From Microvelia longipes (lineage: Eukaryota; Arthropoda; Insecta; Hemiptera; Veliidae): DNA of 64,000 nucleotides. The stretch is taken from NCBI GenBank assembly GCA_018340805.1, contig JACMZG010001863.1:24202983-24266982 (forward strand), given 5' to 3'. The notes below the pieces were generated by a model. It did no database searches. It had not been told where the DNA came from and was given only the letters and a program-made list of their open reading frames with translations. Both the position numbers and the translations under genes were made by a program. Position 1 is the stretch's first letter. The number at the start of each line of letters is the position of its first letter. This document shows positions 11,661-24,966 of the stretch, piece after piece.

Positions 11661-14430
11661 GATAGAGAGGGTGGGACTAAAAACCGTACAAATTGCATAC
11701 AAACAAGCGTGCACTAAAAATACACAACTGTCTAGGGATTAAAAATACCTGATTTTCAATAATTAATAAACATTTTTAGTCAAAATTCTACGTCCATTAA
11801 AATATCATAACCAACCATATTAAGTTTTTCGATATATCAATGATACATTAGATCTAAATAACCCAAAAATATATTGATTCACAGTCTGTTAGATAATTGA
11901 CCATTTTATGTGAAGCATTTTATTGGATAAAAATAAAAATTCAGTTTATACCTACATTCATTACCCGCTGAATGTACAGTCAACATTAGAATCTAAAATC
12001 TTAAAAATAAATACAAATACACGCTGCCATTGTCTTAGTAGATTCCAAATAAAGCACATGTGAAATTTGCTTTCTAATCAGAGGAGATGGAAGGCCATTG
12101 TGGATATCTATATAATCAACAATAAGTTAGTGTAAATGGCTCCTATATGTTACTCCAATTGCTAATATAATGCTTAAATAGTGAGGCTCTGAGAATGAAA
12201 GCTCTATACTATGTCTATTCAGTGTGGCTACATTATTAGTTACTTGTAAACACTAAATTTACCCTTAAATCTGCTTTCACACATAACTGGATTTCAGTTG
12301 AGCATATTTGTTAATTGATAACAAACACTGTGGTACCATATCCGCTAAATATACACAAACCGAATATCAGGATCAATTCTCTATTGAAATATTAAATCAA
12401 GAGCTTTGTGATCAGTGACGTCAATAAAATAAACAACGAAGTTGTTTCGTACCTTGAGAATTCTAGAGATATTAGAAGTTTGTGTCACAGAATCATTAAC
12501 CGGTAAAATACGGTCTGAACTGGTATTATACCAGTATATATAGAGATTATTAAATCAAATATCATGGTTAATAATAATATTACACATGAGGTTAGTATAA
12601 TTATTTGTAATAATTAATATTAATATATATAATATAATAATTATCATTATATATAATTAATTCTTGTGTTGATGTGGCCATATTTATGTGAGGGTGCATT
12701 ATCAATTATAGAATAAACCATATATATATATATCATTTGTGGTCGTGATGTGCGACATTTAGGGTGGGCTGCTGTCATATCTATGCCTATAGGAAAGTCA
12801 GTTCTCCAGGGTATTTCGCGAGAGACTAAGTGGTGCTCTGGCGCTCACATTAAGTCTAGTGGTTTCACACGGTGCTTACGTATCAGTAGGTAGAGCTTCT
12901 TTACGACTGCGCTAATTTAAATTATTTAAATCGTCTTCATGCGTAGAGTAAAAGAGTCCTCCGAAACGTTTAATGAAGGAATAACGATCTATGTCCTCGC
13001 TGAGACGGATCCAGATCGACAGCGCGTTAGCTTCTGTAATGCTTCACTCATATGTTCCAAATGATCGTTGCTTGAGCAGTTTTCGGTTATTATTGCCATT
13101 TTTGTAACTTATATAAATAACCTGAATCCCAAAGTTTCTTGGGCTATATTATAATTTTCTGTATCAGTCAAATAACAAAAACCTTGATATGAGTTAGTTT
13201 TTACGGTTTACGGTATAAGGTAATTTTGGTATACAACCTAGATGAGAAAATGTGCTATTGAAGAGGATTATATGAGAATATTTTCTTTATAATCAGAGAC
13301 ACATTGTGCCAAAAGAACTATAGTTACAGTGAACAAGACGTGTTATTAACCATAAATGGTGTAGGCTGCTAACAGTAGGTCGACGAGTTGTTATATTACT
13401 TAATATGGTAAAAAGTTCAAATAAATAGTTCAAACTATTAATCCAAGCTCTGTTTTATACGAGAAAAGTCGAAAAAAATGCTAACTATTGAGAGCCTCAG
13501 AGGTCTACAATAAAACTAGCTGACTCCGGAAAACTACTCTAGAGGTCAAGCACACTATAAATTGTCGACCATTAATAAGCGCAAAAACAAATTACAGAGA
13601 ACTGTCGAAATTAATTACAAGAGCGAAAAAAGTACATGAGCCGACGAACTTTCATGAGCGGCAAAAAATTCCCTCCATAGCGCCAGAATCGAGCTCTTTT
13701 AATTTTTTATGACGATACTGTCTGACGCCAAGAAGTCTGAATTACCGTGGAAATGAGATTTCTGATTGGACGCAATTGACAAATAATCGTGTGATCGCTG
13801 GAACTAACTAACCGAGAAAAAACTAGGAGCCACAATAAATGCCTGCAATTCTATTCAAACAAGGTAATTCTGCTATTACATATTGCCATTTTAAAATTTT
13901 ACATGTTATTTATCCAGATTCCTATCTAGTTAAGATTTATCGCACTGAGAAAAGTAAAATACCAACAATAAAACAATATTTCATAAAAGTTTATTAGTTA
14001 AATAAAACAATCAATTTATTATTTAATAATATGTTCGATTATTATTTGAATAAATATGTTTCATAAACAGTTTTAAAACCAAGTAATAGTTAAATAATAA
14101 TGAAAAATTATATCTTGCCACTGAAAAAAAATTATCTCGGGATAGAGATAAGAATAAAAACATGACTCCCCCTGTCAGCATAACTTAATCTAGCTTACCG
14201 CTTATGTTCTTCGTTTTTCTAGCCTCCTTTTTAAAAGAGATGTGCTTTGTTATATCAAAGAATAAGACACAATTTTCGAGTAATATCCATGATAGAGCAT
14301 TGAGAATCGAAATAAGAGTAGAAGCCTGTGTGTTTGTCCCTCCCTCATTTATACTATTAAAAAAGATTCCCCACACTCAGCCATAGGCTTGTGGGAGTGT
14401 CATAAAACTATAAATTTATTGTTTATAAAT
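11661..14430. other. Mixed non-coding stretch
   Basis: No gene recognised. 12740-13080 and 13490-13820 have balanced base composition with several CpGs but frequent stops in every frame and no motif. They may be old transposon tissue. An 8-bp-arm hairpin (ACTGGTAT / ATACCAGT) lies at 12519-12535. Confidence 0.4.
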
Positions 14431-14465
14431 TAATAATTGTATTTTGTAACAAAATACAATTATTA
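14431..14465. repeat. Perfect hairpin, 16-bp arms, 3-nt loop
   Basis: TAATAATTGTATTTTG (14431-14446) and its exact reverse complement (14450-14465) flank the loop TAA. A degenerate relative of the same sequence follows at 14466-14490 (GTATTTTTTGTAACAAAATTG). Confidence 0.9.
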
Positions 14466-14651
14466 TTGTATTTTTTGTAACAAAATTGTACTGATAATTT
14501 TATTTGACAATTAAGGTTGATTTGAATTTGTCGTGAGTATGGAATGTTTAAGCATCTTTCTTGTGTACAAATGACGGTCATTTAGAAACAAGAATAACTA
14601 ATTATTTCCGATAAAATTCATTAAAAATATTTTTTATGAAAATGACTTAGT

Positions 14652-14745
14652 GGTATGAAGATTTAGGTCTTTCGGTGGTGACGTCAATGTGTCGGATTCA
14701 TTATATACATTGACGCGGTCACCACCAGAAGACCTAAATCTTCAT
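14652..14745. repeat. 94-bp stem-loop with about 37-bp arms
   Basis: The left arm ATGAAGATTTAGGTCTT...GGTGGTGAC...GTCAATGT (about 14652-14690) pairs with ACATTGAC...GTCACCACC...AAGACCTAAATCTTCAT (about 14708-14745), with only a few mismatches and a 2-base bulge. The spacer is about 17 nt. The left arm contains the octamer TGACGTCA. It could be a very short MITE or a hairpin-RNA precursor. No T-run follows and nothing shows expression. Confidence 0.8.
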
Positions 14746-14759
14746 GACAATAACCGCGG

Positions 14760-16930
14760 AAGCCTACGCAGTTTATTGACTTAATGGTAGTCTTAAGTCC
14801 ACTATTGCCTCTATCAAAGTTTTAGCTACCGCATAGTTTGAAATATCTAAAAGTTAAATACGGAGAGCGAAAAGGCCTTCGTTTTTAATTTTACTGATTG
14901 AGATATAATATAATTCAAAGTTAGTTCAGTGGCTTTGTCCTACCAAGGTTTCATACTTTTTAAAAAAGAAAAATGAGGTTAGAATCATGGAGGTGGAGCC
15001 GGACGCTCTTTTGGATTTCAATAAAAATTGGTACCTAAATTGACCTTATAGACAAACTATGCAAGTACAGCTTTTGATTGCTCAACATTAAGTTAAAATT
15101 TAGGTGCTTTGTTATGCATCGTTTGAAGAAGCTTATTAAATTTAAATTACAAGCAATAAAACATTTCTAAAAGTAGGGAATTATTTTCGATATCCCTGGT
15201 AAGCATAATAAAATTTTGTTACCATCAAAGTTTTTTCCTATTTAAGATTTCTTCATAAATTTGCTCTAATTTTCAATATTTAAAAAATATTAGATACTTG
15301 AATATCTTTTATCAATAGATAAAAACTTACTGCGATTTAACTAACTCGGTTTTTTCTCGTACTATCTACATGTTCGAGGGGAAAAAGTACAGGTTTTTTT
15401 TTAAGATTCTGAGAATCTTGTAGGAAACTGTATTACTAGTTTATTTATTGTATCAAAGAAGTAGGTAGTAAAATGGAATGCTTTTATCGTTAGAGTTAGT
15501 TGGATTGTAAAGCAAAGTAAGTCTTAAGAGATGAGATGAGGCAGGTAAGGTTATCTATAATAGTGTATAGAGTTGTTAATTAGTATAATATTGCATTAGT
15601 GTGAGTATACGGTATGCTGGTTAACTAAGTACATAGAACAGAGCTAGGATATATTTCTAGCGAGATGAGAAGTAACCGGGTGTGTTGAAACCTTGACTGA
15701 GGGGACCTCGGTACTCAGTACCCGGCTAGTACCCATGTGTTTCTTTTTTTTTCTTTCGCTGTTTTTTAACTGCGCTAAACTTGCAGCACGAATACAAGTG
15801 GGATCTGTGATGCAACTCCTTTGAACCTTCCCTACCTTACAGGTTGACAGAAGGTTAATTGCACTTTGAAGGTTATATCAGTTCTAAACTTTTTTTTAAA
15901 CCTACGCGTTGTACCGTGCTAACTTCAGCAGAAACAAGTTAGCTACCTTTAAAAGTAACCACGATAAAAACTACTTCATTTATAAGAAAAATAAAAAGAA
16001 TAGATATAGGAAAGAGAGAGAAAGAGAAAGAAAGGAGGGTCGAGACGAGGAAGTCTAATCAGTTTTGATTTAATTTACCTCTTATTCCCTATCAGAAAAT
16101 TTGTTTATCTACCAATGCCTTTCAGCATTTTCTCTTAATTTATTAGATTAATATCCTTTAACATTTAAATCTAGTTAATTTGTGGTGCTAATGCTTAACA
16201 AATTTATTCACTTATCCTAATTTTTATCGCCTCAATTTTAACGACTCATTTCATCTGTGTTTTAATTTATTGCACTCAGAGAACCCTTTACTACTTCTTT
16301 ATCGTTTTTAAATAGTACCTTTTAACCTTTTTTTTAACTTTAATTTGTTTCATCCAATTAAACATGAGCATATATTCTATATTATAAAATATTTCGTGGC
16401 AACAATTTATTTTGTAATAAGCTCTAAATTAAGTAACAATTTGTTTAGTAATAAGCTCTAAAGTTATTAACACTTTATTTTGTACAAAAAGTAATATTTA
16501 AATTTAGTATCAGTGTCCAATGAGACAATGTTCTTAACTGGAGTTCATTTTTTTATCTTTTCAATTTATTTACGCTAATGGTCAAAATTAATTTAGTGAC
16601 TAAATGACTAAGCTTAAATTACGCATCTTTAATGAATTATTTTGCTTTCCATCTCTTCCCAAAGAAATTGATCCTCCACTAATCGCTAAAATGAGGCAAC
16701 TATTTATTTATTAATTCCCATGTTTTAGCTCCAACCGATCCCAAACATTTATTAGTATTATTTTTTATAAATATTAATGCGTGTGTCTCAATTTGGTTGC
16801 ACATGTTTCTTGTAAACACTGAGATAAAGCATTTTATGGGCGCTAAATCTAATAAAACCAATCCGGAGTGAATACGATCCCACTAACCACATTAAGTTAC
16901 AAAAAACCTGTGGTAAATAACAAGAAAACC
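14760..16930. other. AT-rich non-coding stretch
   Basis: No gene or intact repeat recognised. 15685-15735 contains a small palindromic GGTACTCAGTACC patch. 16005-16050 is a G/A-rich run. Confidence 0.4.
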
Positions 16931-16934
16931 TAAA

Positions 16935-17250
16935 ATACAACCTAAATTTTTCGCCAAACGAAAGCTTTTGATTCGGGTGTCGTTATCCATGTTTTTGGGG
17001 GCACTAAGTTTAATAAATATGACGACTCAAAGAACTCAATGCCGGGTTTCCTAGATTCGAATTTTGGTATCGACGATATTTTTGTATTGTTATATTTACA
17101 TGTTATAAGTATATATCAACAAAATAATTCTAACTCAGTGGTCCGAGAGTCAGGCGCATTCCCATAGGAACCGTATAAACGTTTTCGGGTTAATGCTTGC
17201 AACATATTTGTAAATTTTCTTGGACGCGCGCATTCCAATGGAATTTGGAA
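16935..17250 (-). mobile_element. Decayed copy of the A-FB2 composite element
   Basis: 16960-17060 aligns with the family A arm end at 63880-64000: GGGTGTCGTTATCCATGTTTT, then GGGGGCACTAAGTTTAATAAATA, ATGACGACTCAAA, and a final TGCCGGGTTTCCTAGATTCG. About 75 bp further, 17128-17160 (AATTCTAACTCAGTGGTCCG, AGTCAGGCGCATTCC) aligns with the FB2 terminus (AATTCTGGCGCGGTGGTCCG...GTCGGGC). The order is the mirror of 61.5-61.8 kb, so the A-FB2 junction is preserved. The copy is heavily mutated and old. Confidence 0.6.
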
Positions 17251-17639
17251 GGCTTGAGGAGCTCCGTACAAGGATATTTTATTATTGATAATGTTATATT
17301 GCTTTAAATAATTAAATGACATGTATAATGAATTAATATTACTTCTTTTCAATTACAATCTACTCTCTCAAGCTAAATTATGATGGACTAAGCTTTTTTA
17401 AATTAAGTTTATTCAATAAATGATACGTGTAAGTACATACAGAATACCTTTTTACTCTTAAAAAATATTTGAAAAATTGTATACGGGATACCTAGAAAGT
17501 TTTCCTTATCATATAGGATTTGCGATTTTTTTTTTATTTTTTTAAAAAACGTACACAAGTCATTTGATAAAAAAATTAACTAATAATGAATCTTGTCACA
17601 CTTGTTAGCCTTATTATGTCTACATTTGTGTCAAGTCTC

Positions 17640-17860
17640 AAATTGATCGCAACATTTTTCCATGTTTTACGATTTTTCGAAATTTTAGCTGAGTCATTAT
17701 TGCGGGGCATTGACGCAATTAAGGATGCTTTGAAAAAACCTGAAATGTAATTCAGGTGACATCCTGGTGTCGGATTTTTTTGCTAACACTATACTTTTTC
17801 TATTTACCTACCGTATAAACGATAAAAAGGAAAAATAAATGGAAGGTATTATTGAATATT
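17640..17860 (+). mobile_element. Family C fragment
   Basis: Recognised by the series TGTGTCAAGTCTCAAATTGATCG, a decayed GGGGCATTGACGCAA core, AACCTGAAATGTAATTCAGGT, GGTGTCGGATTTTTTTG, and the terminal TACCTACCGTATAAACGA...AAGGAAAAATAAA. These occur in the same order in the copies at 48.2-48.95, 55.7-56.3 and 60.2-61.0 kb. It is 3'-truncated or decayed relative to them. Confidence 0.55.
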
Positions 17861-18885
17861 TAAAAAGAAAACAGAAGGCAAAAGAGGTACCCTGCGGTCA
17901 CTATCCCTTTACCTTATAGGCAGCGTAGGAGTGGGGATGAATAGTACCCTTATGAACCCCAATCTATTCCTTACATTGATGCTTCCCCAATTAGTTCGTC
18001 TACAATAGAAATGCTCACAGACGATATTATTGTGATACTGCCACGCGGTAGTAAGAAATAACTTAAAATGATAAGTAGTTAATATTGTATCCACTTAATT
18101 TAATGTTAATATTTAAGTAGAGTTTTACTATAGGGTGTTCGAAATATAAACATAAAGAAAGTTATTACTTTTCTTCGTCTTTTACCGCAATACATAGAAA
18201 AAATATTGTGTTCCTTCTTAACATCCAAACCCGAGATTTTTTTAAAATGTATCTAAATAGTATATTCGTGCTATAATGTAGCATGAATATGAGAGAATAG
18301 ATTATAATGACAAATATTTTTGATATCAGGAAGCCGAATGGAATCGATCCCCTCCAATCCCGTCATCCGAACAAACTCAAAAGCGTCATTCACTGATGAT
18401 AATTCGCAAAAGTTGTGAGCAGGTTGAGCAAAAAAAAACAACCTATATCATATACTCATTATTATTTATGATATCCTCACACTTCGGAGGAAACTGCAAA
18501 ATATTTATTATTTCTCCTCGGCAGTGCCGTGGAGAAACAACAACAACATTATCAACATTGACAACACTTGTCATTCTGTTTCAGGATCAAATAAATAAGT
18601 ATTTTATGCAACAAGGCAGGAAAAAAAATTATTGACGCTTTGAACATCGCGTTCTTCGGTTTCGCTTCATCAATCAAATTTCAATTTACCTGCTTAAGGG
18701 TTATTTTTTATAACTCATCCTCGTTTGCAGCTCAAGGTTTAAAAGTGTTATTAGTCAATACATTTTTTCTGTCTTGTTGCGTATATATACTATCATCTTA
18801 TACTCAATAAATAAACAGAATGCGGCCTATTAATTTAATCTAATAAACATTGGTAAATAAATATTATAAACATGTCACTAAACTC

Positions 18886-18886
18886 A

Positions 18887-18944
<58 letters not shown>

Positions 18945-18966
18945 ATATATATAAATATTATATATA
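18886..18966. repeat. (AT)n microsatellite
   Basis: A nearly pure AT dinucleotide array with a few TT or AA phase shifts. Confidence 0.95.
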
Positions 18967-20270
18967 TGCATATATATTATAGAAATTATGCATCAATATA
19001 AAATAAGTACTGCAGGTTTCTTAATTTTATCTTATGGGTTGTGTTTCTTGATCAATTTAAAAGCTATGCATACCAAAGAGGTACCTAACAGATTGAAGAA
19101 ACAGTTCCCCTATATTTATTGTTTTATGTCATAATTAGATTAGCTGTCTTTTTTTGAGAGTTAATATAAATCTTTTAAAAGTATATTTAACATTTTTCTA
19201 TTTAAAAATATATAACCAAAAACTGTTACAATTGAAGTTACAGCTAATGCCATTTAGTGACTCATAATTTATAAAAGTTAATCCCACAAAATAAATTGCT
19301 TCATGCGGTTAAATAATTTAAAAAATGTAATAATTTACCTTGTGAAGACCCTGCTTCCTTTTTGCTGCCATTTGGACTTTTTGTTTTAGTATATTTAAAA
19401 TTTTAAAGTGGTATTTAAAAATTTAATTTTTAAAAATTGAAAATACTTTTAATGATGCTAATTGAATTTTAATTCAATAGAAAGTTAAATGCAATTAAAC
19501 TTATTGACTGACATTAAAATTTAAACATGACAGAAAAAATTTTTTTGTTTGTAATTTTCGAAACTTGAAGAGTTGGGGTGCCGCAGGGAGATTCCTTGTG
19601 AGTTTAGTGCTTGCTTGTCAAACACTGAAAGATTCAACGGTCGCTCGTTTGTCCGCCCACCAAGCAATGCTACCAACATTTCAAACCTTCTTCTACCTAT
19701 TTTCCCTATCAACTTAAAATTTCCCTACAACCTTTAAATATTCTCTCTTTCCCCTATTTTACCCTCCTTTAAAACCAGTATATCCCTTTAACACTCCTTT
19801 TTTAAACGAATTAATTAAGATGATTTTAAATATTATGTTGTTAGCTGAGATAAATACCTACTGAATTAATAATATTAAATTAAAGACCTTTACCTATACA
19901 TTATACATTCTTTATTTTTATTCACTATTTTTATTGGCTTTTTCACCCTTATATTTATCTTGTTTATTCTCTCAATAAGTTACCTTGTTTATCGGTATCT
20001 GTTTAATACAGCTATTTTACATTATATCCTTTAAAGACCCTATGTAATTTGTTAAAGGGTTTCTATTTAACACTTTATTTTGTTATGATTTTTTTTCAAT
20101 TCATAAATAATCAAATATGATATTTTTTGTTTACATAAGGAGAGTTCAGAAATAGTTACTTGTACATAATATTTGGTGTATGCTATATTAATATTTGAAG
20201 TATTTTATTGACATTTATTTAACTTTAAGATATTGAATAAATACATAAAATTATTTATTTTTATACTATA
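18967..20270. other. AT-rich non-coding stretch
   Basis: No supported gene. A patch at 19560-19690 has balanced composition and opens on the minus strand (19521-19712, 63 residues with ASN/SER-rich middle), but no motif, splice pair or homologue is recognised. Confidence 0.4.
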
Positions 20271-20274
20271 GACT

Positions 20275-20860
20275 GAAGCCAACCAAAAAAAACGGGTACG
20301 GGGAACCTCGGAAATTTTTATTTTTATTCCAATTCACTACGCTTATCTTAACTACTTCAGTCTCGCTTCGCTTATCCTCAGAATATGGGAATTACTAAAT
20401 TTATATTGCAGTGCCTTTTCATACTCGCTTCCCTCGCCTTTAGAACTGTAATAACATCCGTTTTATTCCTAGCATCACCCATCAAGGCAATGATATCGCT
20501 CGATGCTGGTTAACACATTTGTTGGTCTTATATATGACTACATGTGTGCTAATTTTCAAATCGATTAAACAATTTTCCTACTTTCATTTGCGACATTTAT
20601 GAAATTTGTTAAAGGTTAATGCGGGATCATATAAATCTTTTCCAGATATCACAACTAGACCTAAAAATTAATTTTTGTACCAATTTTTTACTCTCTAGCA
20701 TTAACACCTAGTGACAGACACACACATTTACAGACTCAGAAGGTAAAAACACATAAAACGAATAATTATTGTGAAATTCCGGTTTTTGATTTTTAGTGGA
20801 AACAATTATTTTACTATATATCTACTGTATAATTGAGGAAAATTATACAAATTATACAAA
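20275..20860 (+). mobile_element. Family C copy
   Basis: It has CTACTTCAGTCTCGCTTCGC near the start, CATCACCCATCAAGGCAATG, TCGATGCTGGTTAAC, TTGGTCTTATATATGACTAC, a decayed GGTTAATGCGGGATCA core, CAACTAGACCTAAAAATTAA, CTCTCTAGCAT, GACAGACACACACA, AATTCCGGTTTTTGATTTTTAG and the end CTACTGTATAATTGAGGAAA. The order matches the copies at 48.2-48.95 and 60.2-61.0 kb. There is no coding capacity. Confidence 0.7.
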
Positions 20861-20966
20861 ATAACGCAAGCAGTTATTAATTAATACAGCTTGATAACTT
20901 TTTGCTATACTTTCAAAGGAATAAGGTCAGGTGAATTTGAGAGTCATAGTTGCTTTTAAAAACGAT

Positions 20967-20990
20967 CGGTCGTAACGTTCGTTACGACCG
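20967..20990. repeat. Perfect hairpin, 11-bp arms, 2-nt loop
   Basis: CGGTCGTAACG and its exact reverse complement are separated by TT. A further copy of GTTACGA follows at once. Confidence 0.9.
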
Positions 20991-21129
20991 TTACGAGAGT
21001 TCATAAACGCGGTTGTTTATGTGATGTCTTCGTGTTGTTTTGAGAAATGTATCTAATGACATTTTTGACTATAGATGCTCCTGGCAATTGGTTCTCAACG
21101 CTACCTTAATACTGAAAAACCATTCTATA

Positions 21130-21435
21130 TTCGATTTTTTATTGAATAATAATGTACATCCTAATAAATCTTATATAAGTCGTACTTAATTAGTCACACA
21201 TTATTATTCAATCTTTTATTAAATAATATTCTATGAATTAATACAATATTAAGTACGATATAAGTGGAACTTAATAACTTAATAAGTTATTCAATTTTTT
21301 TATTGAATAATATTATACGACTTATATATAAAGTCGTATTTATAAATTTATAATCAAGTCGTACTTAAGTGCTTATATAATTCGTACTTAAAAAGTCCCA
21401 CATTATTATTGAATAGTATTGAACGACTTAATGAC
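21130..21435. repeat. Reiterated inverted motifs AAGTCGTACTTA / TATTGAATAATA
   Basis: Two short motifs recur in both orientations: TCGTACTTAA or its complement (21180, 21253, 21340, 21360, 21387) and TATTGAATAATA (21140, 21210, 21302, 21405). The region looks like a decayed cluster of nested or tandemly inverted short elements. No ORF is convincing; the 21354-21575 minus frame overlaps it. Confidence 0.5.
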
Positions 21436-21658
21436 AAAAATAAAATAACATTACTGTGTTGTATTTTTATATGATGAAAATTCAAAAACAAAAATTTATA
21501 TTTTAAAAGTCCCTCTGTTGGAAATGAGCGAAATTTAGTTTGATGAAGTAGATCGCTAAAAAGGTTTTTTTGCATGAAACATATGTTCTATGCTTTATAA
21601 ATTATTATTTTGGGTTAATGACGCCATAAATATTTCGTATACAATAGGGTTCATACCA

Positions 21659-21690
21659 AATATATATATATATATATAATATATATATAA

Positions 21691-21777
<87 letters not shown>

Positions 21778-21781
21778 TATA

Positions 21782-21838
<57 letters not shown>

Positions 21839-21868
21839 AATTATATATATATATATACTATATATATA
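21659..21868. repeat. (AT)n microsatellite, about 210 bp
   Basis: An AT dinucleotide array interrupted by TAAT, TTA and CTA phase shifts. Confidence 0.95.
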
Positions 21869-22159
21869 GGATACAATGATTTGCCTTTTCATTTTAAAAG
21901 CAATTTGCTAACCAATAGTAAATAAATAAATTGCTACTAAATTATTTAGTATAAATTATTATTCCGGCTTTCTAAGAAATTGATTAATTTTTTTGTGGGC
22001 GGTAGTAAAAGTAGGCACTTTACATCCTTAAAAGTAGGTAAAATAGATTTTTACAGTCTGCGACAGTTTCGTAGTTTTTTACTGTCGGCGACAGTAAAAT
22101 AGGTAGGGCACTAGTAGTTTGCTACAAGTTTTACAATATTACCTTTCTTGTTCTTCTTA

Positions 22160-22520
22160 CTTTTTTTTATAAATGAAAAAAATCCGAAACCGGGATGTCA
22201 CGGAATTATCAATTTCAGGTGTTTTAAAACCTCCTTAATAGTTTTCACAAAGTTGTTTGTCCGTATGCGTGTGTGTTTGTGTCTGTTATTATCGAATCTC
22301 TCAGTGTGTTTAAGCTAGATGAAACTTTATACAATCATTAGTCAATAGGTTTAGCTGTGCTATCCGGAAAATTATTTTTTATGACGTCATTAACCCACAA
22401 TAATTAATTCAACATTTCCAAAATTCAAAAAACAAGGTAAAACTTGTTCATCGATTTAAGATTTGGCGCGTATGTAGTCATATTTATATATGATCAACAT
22501 ATGAGCAGTAGTTTAATTTT
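22160..22520 (-). mobile_element. Family C fragment, minus orientation
   Basis: Reads in reverse relative to the copy at 60 kb: CCGAAACCGGGATGTCACGG, AATTTCAGGTGTTTTAAAACC, GTCTGTTATT with a GTGTGTTTGTGT tract, TAGCTGTGCTATCCGGAAAAT, the core ATGACGTCATTAACCC, and ATGTAGTCATATTTATATATG. It ends near 22520. The plus open frame at 22527-22733 just beyond has no motif. Confidence 0.7.
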
Positions 22521-23229
22521 AATCGAATGACTTGTATACGTTTTTTAAAAAATTGCAAATCAGAAGATACTCTTATTGAACTGAAATTTGGTACCCTTTA
22601 CGTAATAAATAAGTATGAGAAGTTTATCTGTAGTTCTTGTTGGATCATAAAAGTTAATCAGCATTTAGAATTTAGAAGTATGTGCCTGGAATGTAATTCT
22701 AAGGACGAGCTAAGCGATTACGAGGTAGGGTAGATGAGCGTAGCAAATCCAAATCCAATATGTTGAGGAAAAGTTCTGAAGTACGCCGTACTGGATTTTT
22801 GTATATATGTTTGTAAACAATTTTTTTGTTTAACTTATATAATTAAACAATAACACGATGCCTAATAATTTACGTTAGTGCACGTTGCGGTGTATCAAGT
22901 CTACTGCGACGTAACGAGAATACATTTTTATTTTTCCTTCAAACTTTTAACTCTTGAGATTACCTAGGATTTATTTTGTCATATCTTAGTGTCAGATTTT
23001 TAATGCAAAGTAGAACGATGTCATTAACTTCCCCTTTAAAAAACTTTCTGTGTAAAATCTTAGTTTATAATCCTTGCTTTTTTATACTTATCAACCCGTT
23101 TCCTTCCAAGTCTCAATCCTTAATCTTGGCGTTTTTTACCATCATACTTGTTTCAAAATCAACGGAAAAGAAAAAAGTGTGGATCGATGGAATAAGGAAC
23201 GATTTTTTGTATTTTTATCGACACTTTTT

Positions 23230-24130
23230 TCCTTTGTCGAAGAGATGGGTGGGGTTAAGTACCGTCAGAGGTCCATTAGGCCTTCGAGGGGGGGGGTTCC
23301 TTAGGTAAGATATTTTTAATTAGAGGCCCCCTAGGAGTGAAGCCTTAAGGGGGATATCGATCCCCCTGACGCCGACTCGCGTGCTTAGTGCGAGCGTGCG
23401 GATGTTTCAGGGCCTGGAAGAAAAGGGAGAGAACCCCTCCCCTCTGACGCCCACCTCACCCCTCACCCTGCCATACCGGGGATCCTAAAACCCCCCTCCT
23501 CTCTTCTCTCCGGGATGTTGAGGCATTGAGGAAGAAGGGAGGATTCCCTCGTTTCAGAGAGAGCTCTGCAAAACTCTTCTTTTAAAGGAGAAGAGGGGGT
23601 GGGGAAAGAACTCCCTGGAAAGTAGAAAACAGACGGACCAAAAGCGTACAGGGGTTTTCTCTTTTAGAGACGGGACTACAGAACCACCCTTACCCTTCTC
23701 TACCATCACAAGCGACCCTAGAGAGAAAAATACACAAGCACTACCCTAGGATATAAGAGTGGAAAAGAGAGGACAGATACCCTACTTCTACCATACTAAC
23801 TGTACTCTTATACAGCCATCAGAGGAAAACAGAGTGAGATGGAAAATATATAGGGAACTTTGAGCCAAGAACTTTCCTCTGAGAAATGTCTCCACTAGAC
23901 TTCACTGCGGAGAAGAGAAGCTTAGCAACTCTCTCTTAGATATATACATACATATATATGTATCTGTATACATGTGAATGTTTCTATATATGTGAATGTG
24001 TGTGTATTTGGTCTTTACAGTGAATAACAGTGAAAAGAGGTATCAAGTTTTAACTTGCACAGCTATGTATTTTGTATGTGTGTGTGTGTGGGTTTAAGAG
24101 AGTCTGAGTGTTATGGTTTCTGTGTAACAA
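23230..24130. other. GC-rich island followed by GT-rich tail
   Basis: 23270-23760 is strongly GC-rich with G- and C-runs (GAGGGGGGGGGTTCC, CCTCCCCTCTGACGCCC). 23930-24090 becomes ATAC/GT-rich (CATATATATGTATCTGTATA, GTGTGTGTGTGTGGG). The two plus frames at 22976-23308 and 23074-23304 overlap its left edge and are low-information. Same style as the other islands. Confidence 0.5.
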
Positions 24131-24966
24131 AGTTCTTTCTGCCAAGAAAAACCTTTAGAAAGCATCTTTTTTACGTAACTCTCATTTGATACTCTCGTCA
24201 ACAAAATTATATTACAAAGAATTAACGTTTTTTAACTTCCAAAAAACATTACGTTGCCTTAAGTCATCATGATCAGTAATCGTTTAATTTTCTTTATTGA
24301 AATCATATTTGATTTCCATCTTTATATAAAACATATCGGAATCTGCAAACACTCATATATATTAAATGTGTTAAATTAAACTTTTTCTAGCTATCTATAG
24401 GCATTACTAATTTTATAGTTATTATTTCATTAAAAATATTAAAAGTGATAAAATTAAAGTGGATCCTGGACGGTGCATCTGGGATTTTATGCGAGAGATG
24501 GAAATACTGACATGTGCGGTTTCTGAAAGGAATGTTAAGCCGGTGACTCCGAGCCTGTGCGATGTCATGTACCTTTTAAAAGACCTCTAATCTTAAATGA
24601 ACCTCAGTTAAGGCAAAAAATATTCCATTTGAAAATATTCAAATTATTGAAGAAAAAAGCTGTTCGTTCATCCAGAGTGAAGAACGTCAGTCATATATTT
24701 GCACACCACCAACATTTTGCAAAATCGTTCTAATTTTAGTTATCTTGGAATTTTTGTTTTCTGCTTGTGTGCAAAATGAGTCTATTGCTCGTAGCCTTAA
24801 TTAATTTATCAAGTTTTTAATTTCAAAGCAAGTTTTCATTTATTTAAATCTTATAACTATAAGCTTGGTTATAACTATAACTTTGGTGCAGCCAACGTTA
24901 TAGCATATGCAGAAAAATACTGAACATAAGAGCTCAATATTTTTAAAGAAATTTGCTGACTTACAA

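Noticed and set aside
17116..17352. 78-residue minus ORF
   Set aside because: Its C-terminal half is the translation of a decayed FB2 terminus.
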